Shown here: in pieces, positions 59,719 through 64,000 of the stretch
Position numbering within the stretch: the stretch's first letter is position 1
Layout of the letters: each line of letters starts with the position of its first letter
Assembly: GCA_018268255.1 (NCBI GenBank)
Contig: JAFDWX010000008.1
Location: forward strand, 91,269 to 155,268
DNA length: 64,000 nucleotides
Direction of reading: 5' to 3'
DNA from: Armatimonadota bacterium
GTDB lineage: Bacteria > Armatimonadota > Fimbriimonadia > Fimbriimonadales > Fimbriimonadaceae
Position numbers and translations under genes: made by a program
The notes under the pieces: model-generated
Told to the model about the DNA's origin: nothing
Seen by the model: the letters and a program-made list of their open reading frames with translations, nothing else
Databases searched by the model: none

Positions 59719-62133
59719 CTAAGAGAACTTATCAACGACAAGTTGAATTCTTCGTTTGCTCCGATCTGGGATCCCGGGCGTTTCCAGCAGCTTCTTGAGA
59801 GTTGGCAGGTACTGCTTCAAGTCTTTGCTGGAGATGGCATCGACGGCGCCGCCGATTGTCCCCCAATCTCCGCTCGATAGAGCAATGTCAATCATCTTGA
59901 TGAGGAATTCGCTTGGTTCGAGCTGGTCGAGGTAGGAGGCCGCAACTTGCCGCTGGTCGGCGTCCTTGCCGCTCATCGCTTTTTCCAAAACAGTGATGCC
60001 GGCGTTCTTATTGCCTGTCATCAGCCGCTCCAGCGCGGTCCTCATCACTTGGTTGCTTCGGGACGAAATTCCACTCGCTCGGACGAAAGTACGCTCATCC
60101 TTGACGGGATCCAGTGCTCGAAGGATGGCGATATCCACCGCGTACGCTTGCTTTTCGTCCAGCATCTGGTCGAACTGCGTGCGAATCGAATCGCTCAGCC
60201 CGATTTTCGCCAGCGCAGCGACAGCAACAGCTCGACGCGAAATACTGGCGTGCTTCAGTTCGCCTTGGAAAAACTCAGCGTGCTCGGGACGGACCCCTGC
60301 CAGGATATAACCTGGACTCTCAAAAACTGGCTCGATTCCTGGATCATTCTTAAGCATTCGAACCGCAAAATCGACGTTCTCTGCGGATCCGTCGGCCTGT
60401 ACGAGGTTCTGGAGGGCGGAAGCACGATCCACTGCGTTGGGGGCAAATTCGGCGATCGCCCGCAATTCACCCGGCCCAGGTTTGGTCACCATCTCGCGGA
60501 GAAACTTCCAATTGGGGTCGACCAAGATTGCATCGGGTTTTCCACCCCGTACCTTGAACGTGTTCTCCTTTTCCGTCATCTCAAAAGTCTGGATGTCCAG
60601 CTTTCCATTCGCGATCACTCCAATTTCAACAGGGTATCGATAGGTGGGAGTGCCTTCCGAAGTGTCTTGCGTCTGCTTCAGAACGACTATCGTTGAATCG
60701 GTCGCAGGATCGAAGCTCCAGGCGTATTCCAGGCGAGGATGCCCAGGTTTGAGGATCCACTGTTCGAAGAAAGGCTCGCAATTAATGCCGCTCGCATCCG
60801 AGAAAGCCCGGCAAAGTTGAGACGTTTGAACCGGATTGTGGCGATTGCGATCGAGATACAGCTTGATGCCGTTGAAAAATGCTTCATCGCCTAACTTGCG
60901 CCTCAGGGTGTGGAGCACGGCTCCGCCCTTTGGGTATGCGTGGGCATCGAACATGATGTCGTCGTTCGGGCGCACGTTCGTAGCGATGGCTCGGACATAC
61001 CGCCGTGAGGCCTGAATGTAGCTCGACATGTTGCCCGCAATCTCGCGCTCATAGCTCGATTTGCCACGCGCGTGCTCAAAGTACAGAGCCTGGAAAAAGG
61101 TCGCAAAGCTCTCGTTGAGCCAAGTGTGACCCCAGTCGTAGCAGGAGACCAGGTCGCCAAACCACTGGTGCGCCAGTTCGTGGGCGTTGAGGCTGGACAT
61201 GTTGAAATAGCCTTCGCGGGTGTCAGTCAAACTTCCAGCGCCCAGAGTGGTCGAGGAAACATTTTCCATCCCGCCGCCAAAGTCATACATGGCGTTCTGA
61301 GCGTACTTCGGCCATGGGTATTCGACACCAGTCACTTTTGAGAAGAAATCCAGCATGTCCTTCGTGTCGCCAAAAGAGCCGGGGATCAGGTTTCCGAAAC
61401 CCTTCGGCACCACGTACCAAAGGTCTTTCCCACGCCACTTGTCTTTTTGGATATCGAAGGGACCACCCACCAAGGAAATGAGATACGTTGCGTGGGGCTG
61501 CGACATCTTCCAGTGGAAAGTTCTCCGGTTGTTGGCCACCGTATTGCCCACAAGAATTCCGTTTCCCACCACAGTCCAGTCCTTATCGACTGTGACGATG
61601 GTTTCGCTGGTGGCGAAGTCGTTCGGGTAGTCCCACATCGGCGCCCAGCGACGATTGTAGGTGGATTCGCCTTGAGTCCAGAACCCAACGTGACCGTCCT
61701 CACCGTTGTCGTTGATCCAGTGGAAGCCGCCATCGGCGCCAAACCCACCACCGCGAAGATTCTCGCCCGAGTAGTTCACGTCCACGACCATCGTCTTGCC
61801 AGCGACGGTCGGGGCAACGGAAATTTCCAAATTCTCACCCTTCCGCTCGAAGCGAGCTTCTGAACCGTCTACCTTGATGGATCTGATGTTAAGGCTGGCT
61901 CCACAATGGAGGACAATCGTCTGAAGTCCGGTTCGCAAAGGAGCGAGGGTGGACTGCGTGACTCCATCGATCCTTCTCTTGGGATAATCGACGCCCAGAG
62001 TGATCTTGGTATGGATCAAATCGAACGTTCGATCTGGCGCATACATGGGTTGTGCGTTGGGAGGATCAAACGGCCCAGCAAGTAAGCTGGAAATCAGGGT
62101 TGACGAAATTGCGATACCCAAACCGGATGGCAT
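59719..62133 (-). CDS. M1-family aminopeptidase (exported)
   Basis: 804 aa. Signal peptide about 1-19. Substrate loop GGGMEN, then HELAHQWFGDLV near 317 with the second zinc glutamate in HTWLNESFA, the M1 pattern HExxH-x18-E. The C-terminal half has helical HEAT-like segments. It likely trims peptides outside the cytoplasm. It lies on the minus strand between sufS and sufU, and has TATGGT six nt before the ATG and no ribosome site, a leaderless start. Confidence 0.92.
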   Translation of the reverse strand: MPSGLGIAISSTLISSLLAGPFDPPNAQPMYAPDRTFDLIHTKITLGVDYPKRRIDGVTQSTLAPLRTGLQTIVLHCGASLNIRSIKVDGSEARFERKGENLEISVAPTVAGKTMVVDVNYSGENLRGGGFGADGGFHWINDNGEDGHVGFWTQGESTYNRRWAPMWDYPNDFATSETIVTVDKDWTVVGNGILVGNTVANNRRTFHWKMSQPHATYLISLVGGPFDIQKDKWRGKDLWYVVPKGFGNLIPGSFGDTKDMLDFFSKVTGVEYPWPKYAQNAMYDFGGGMENVSSTTLGAGSLTDTREGYFNMSSLNAHELAHQWFGDLVSCYDWGHTWLNESFATFFQALYFEHARGKSSYEREIAGNMSSYIQASRRYVRAIATNVRPNDDIMFDAHAYPKGGAVLHTLRRKLGDEAFFNGIKLYLDRNRHNPVQTSQLCRAFSDASGINCEPFFEQWILKPGHPRLEYAWSFDPATDSTIVVLKQTQDTSEGTPTYRYPVEIGVIANGKLDIQTFEMTEKENTFKVRGGKPDAILVDPNWKFLREMVTKPGPGELRAIAEFAPNAVDRASALQNLVQADGSAENVDFAVRMLKNDPGIEPVFESPGYILAGVRPEHAEFFQGELKHASISRRAVAVAALAKIGLSDSIRTQFDQMLDEKQAYAVDIAILRALDPVKDERTFVRASGISSRSNQVMRTALERLMTGNKNAGITVLEKAMSGKDADQRQVAASYLDQLEPSEFLIKMIDIALSSGDWGTIGGAVDAISSKDLKQYLPTLKKLLETPGIPDRSKRRIQLVVDKFS

Positions 62134-62178
62134 TGCGCTACCATACCCTTACGTAAAGTAAGTTGAAACAGCAATCTC

Positions 62179-62628
62179 ATGGGCGATCTGCAAGAACTTT
62201 ATCAAGACCTGATCATCGAGCACGGGAAGGCACCCAGAAATATGGGGCCGCTTCCGCAATCGACGCATGAAGCTGAAGGCTTCAACCCCTTGTGCGGTGA
62301 CGAGGTAACTGTTCGACTCTTCGTTGCGGATGGCGTGATCCGCGAGGCGAAATTCGAGGGTGTCGGATGCGCAATCTCAACCGCATCTGCGTCGCTCCTG
62401 ACCGAGATGGTGAAAGGGAAGTCGCCTGCTGAAGCGCTCGCCCTATCGAAGAGTTTCCGAGAGCGAATCACTTCCGAGCAAGCATCCGATGCTGTGGACA
62501 TCGGTCCGTTGGAAGCCTTGGTAGGGGTACGCGAATATCCCATGCGAGTCAAATGTGCAACTTTGGCGTGGCATGCCTTACGTGAGGCTCTGGAAAACGC
62601 TGTTGAGCGGGCGGGGAACGACGGATGA
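62179..62628 (+). CDS. sufU: Fe-S scaffold/sulfur transfer protein SufU
   Basis: 149 aa. IscU/SufU fold with C39-D41 (PLCGDEV), C64 (GVGCAIS) and C126 (VKCATLAW). The extra ~20-residue insert of SufU relative to IscU is present. It accepts sulfur from SufS. Its stop overlaps sufT by 4 nt. No close ribosome site; the start is 45 nt from the divergent M1 gene. Confidence 0.92.
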   Translation: MGDLQELYQDLIIEHGKAPRNMGPLPQSTHEAEGFNPLCGDEVTVRLFVADGVIREAKFEGVGCAISTASASLLTEMVKGKSPAEALALSKSFRERITSEQASDAVDIGPLEALVGVREYPMRVKCATLAWHALREALENAVERAGNDG

Positions 62629-62993
62629 CCCCTCAGCCTCTCGACCCCCAGGCCCATGCGACACAAGCAACTCTAAATGCGATCCAAAAAACGATCATCG
62701 AGAATGACGTCATCGAAGCGATTCGCACCGTCTATGACCCAGAGATCCCTGTCAACATCTACGACTTAGGTCTCATTTACAATATCGAGGTATCCGACGA
62801 CCGCAGTGTGAAAGTCCTTATGACTTTGACTTCCCCAGCTTGTCCCGTTGCCGAAATTTTGCCTGGCGAGGTGGAGGCGGCGGTGCGTGCTACCCCAGGT
62901 ATTACTGGTGCAAATGTGGAGCTAACATGGGATCCTCCCTTCTCCATCGACATGATTCCCGAGCATATTCGCCTTGATTTAGGTTTGTTGTAA
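62625..62993 (+). CDS. sufT: SufT (MIP18/DUF59-type Fe-S maturation protein)
   Basis: 122 aa. DUF59 core: VYDPEIPVNIYDLGLIY, TLTSPACPVAEIL (the conserved Cys) and VELTWDPPFS. SufT helps mature particular Fe-S proteins. It overlaps sufU by 4 nt and is followed 47 nt later by the Rrf2 gene. Confidence 0.9.
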   Translation: MTPQPLDPQAHATQATLNAIQKTIIENDVIEAIRTVYDPEIPVNIYDLGLIYNIEVSDDRSVKVLMTLTSPACPVAEILPGEVEAAVRATPGITGANVELTWDPPFSIDMIPEHIRLDLGLL

Positions 62994-63040
62994 TAAGAAA
63001 TCTATAAATACACGGTCGTTATGCGTACAATAAAGTAAAG

Positions 63041-63559
63041 ATGAAGCTCAGCGCGCAAGAAGAATACGGACTCCGGTGTATGGTGGCGATCGGGAAGCTC
63101 GGTCCCGGTGCAGCGCTGACGATCCCCGAAATAGCTGCGGGTGAGGGGATTTCGGAGCCTCATGCAGCAAAACTTATGACCATCTTGCGAAAAGAGGGTT
63201 TCGTCCTGAGTACCCGTGGGCAGGTAGGCGGCTATCGCTTGTCACGTCCGATTGACCAAATCAAGATCGGCGAGTTGCTCGCGGCCCTAGGTGGACGCTT
63301 GTTTGAAGATGATTTCTGCGACCGCCACAGCGGAGTTGAGGAGCAGTGCCCGCACAATGGCCACTGCTCGCTCAATGATTTATGGACTCGAGTCCAGTCA
63401 GCCGTCGACCAGGTTGTTTACCAAATTACATTGCGGGATGTGGTTTCCGGTTCCATCGGTGATGCGCTTTACGCACGCACGGGGGCGCATGCCAACGGTG
63501 TGCCGGTTCACCCGATCCAACTCCAGCCAAGTGATGCAGAAGCCGTCCGATCATTGTGA
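63041..63559 (+). CDS. Rrf2-family Fe-S sensing regulator
   Basis: 172 aa. Winged helix with EYGLRCMVAIGKL start and LSTRGQVGGYRLSR wing. Cluster cysteines are C93, C103 and C109, spaced like those of IscR. It is likely the sensor that represses or activates the suf genes. TACAAT lies nine nt before the ATG and the area TTATGCGTACAATAA is a loose inverted repeat that could be an operator. It overlaps the A-type carrier gene by 4 nt. Confidence 0.9.
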   Translation: MKLSAQEEYGLRCMVAIGKLGPGAALTIPEIAAGEGISEPHAAKLMTILRKEGFVLSTRGQVGGYRLSRPIDQIKIGELLAALGGRLFEDDFCDRHSGVEEQCPHNGHCSLNDLWTRVQSAVDQVVYQITLRDVVSGSIGDALYARTGAHANGVPVHPIQLQPSDAEAVRSL

Positions 63560-63909
63560 GGCTTCAGTTGGCTGAGACATTCCCGATCGCCATACCTGCG
63601 GACGCGCTCGCTCAGTTGAAATTGCTTCACAAACGCAAGGCCCAACCCGGCGAATTCGTGCGCGTCGGGGTCAAAGGGGGCGGCTGTTCGGGTTTCGAAT
63701 ACGTGATACGGTTTGACTCCGTGAGACGAGAAACCGATTTGGCGATAGAACTGGACGAGCTTCTGATCGTCTGTGATCCGAAGAGCGCAGAGTTTCTCGA
63801 GAACTCCACGCTGGTGTATACCGGCAATTTGCTGGGGGGCGGATTCAAATTCGAAAACCCAAACGCCGCGCGAAGCTGTGGATGCGGAACCAGCTTTATG
63901 CCCAAGTAA
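63556..63909 (+). CDS. A-type Fe-S carrier (SufA/ErpA-like)
   Basis: 117 aa from a GTG overlapping the Rrf2 stop. The three conserved cysteines are C44 (GGGCSGFEY), C108 and C110 (RSCGCGTSF). A-type carriers deliver Fe-S clusters to target proteins. SufA, IscA and ErpA cannot be separated by sequence alone. Confidence 0.92.
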   Translation: MRLQLAETFPIAIPADALAQLKLLHKRKAQPGEFVRVGVKGGGCSGFEYVIRFDSVRRETDLAIELDELLIVCDPKSAEFLENSTLVYTGNLLGGGFKFENPNAARSCGCGTSFMPK

Positions 63910-64000
63910 GGCTGCTTAAGCGTCTTCCTTGTTAATGAGCCGCCGGTTCTTCGGTATGCTCCGTGGGATGAACGGAAACGCCGGGGCGGCACGGTAAACA
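63910..64000 (+). other. Right-edge intergenic tail
   Basis: 91 nt after the A-type carrier stop. An ATG at 63968 opens only a ten-codon frame. No hairpin with a T-run is visible. Probably the start of the next intergenic or leader region. Confidence 0.4.

Overview
The window reads as a chromosomal segment of a free-living, flagellated, diderm-type bacterium, moderately GC-rich by eye. The best fit I can infer is the phylum Armatimonadota, class Fimbriimonadia. The clues are five PEP-CTERM proteins, a prepilin-type protein ending in an H-X9-DG motif, a YitJ-like homocysteine methyltransferase/MTHFR fusion, SufU/SufT-type iron-sulfur genes and a YkuE-like phosphoesterase pair. The phylum is an inference from gene content; no 16S rRNA gene is present.

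Layout. 1-7.6 kb holds one-carbon metabolism and housekeeping genes: the methyltransferase fusion (cut at the left edge), two metallophosphoesterases, a BSP-type metalloprotease, a HAD phosphatase, signal peptidase I, a NUDIX hydrolase and an MFS transporter. 7.7-9.8 kb holds tRNA-Arg(TCG), a PEP-CTERM protein and a pseudopilin pair. 9.9-11.7 kb has pgk and a deacetylase-like protein. 11.8-19.2 kb is a minus-strand flagellar basal-body/export operon (flgB-flgC-fliE-fliF-fliG-fliH-fliI-fliJ, a lytic transglycosylase, a MotE-like protein). 19.4-23 kb has an acyltransferase and a sugar nucleotidyltransferase with a degenerate mutase domain. 23.2-24.6 kb has two tandem PEP-CTERM paralogues. 24.6-30.8 kb has tyrS, a DUF1800 protein, a Fur-family regulator, rpsR, a dockerin-like secreted protein and DinB. 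30.8-34.9 kb carries atpD and atpC with a PEP-CTERM gene between them on the other strand.

35.3-38.4 kb begins with tRNA-Pro(GGG) and continues into an AT-richer block of small, overlapping, unrecognised ORFs, mostly membrane proteins. This is the most foreign-looking and least explained part of the window. 38.4-44.8 kb returns to ordinary genes (thioredoxin-like, FmdB, tdk, sdhA, flagellin). 45-50.4 kb has an asparaginase-like Ntn hydrolase, a standalone SelB-type winged-helix protein, a Xer recombinase, a PIG-L deacetylase and acs. 50.5-53.1 kb is a 5-oxoprolinase operon (pxpB-pxpA-pxpC) led by an unknown ORF. 53.2-56.3 kb is an AfsR/SARP-type regulator. 56.4-63.9 kb is a suf cluster (sufC-sufD-sufS, then sufU-sufT, an Rrf2 regulator and an A-type carrier) interrupted by an M1 aminopeptidase on the opposite strand; no sufB is present here.

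Functional themes: surface and motility (flagella, flagellin, PEP-CTERM proteins, pseudopilin, sugar nucleotide synthesis), iron-sulfur assembly with its own sensor, and energy metabolism (ATP synthase beta/epsilon, SdhA, Acs, Pgk). Many genes overlap by 4 nt, indicating translational coupling. Several genes without a Shine-Dalgarno sequence have a -10-like box 6-9 nt before the start codon, suggesting leaderless or near-leaderless transcripts. No CRISPR array, IS element, rRNA or prophage is visible.
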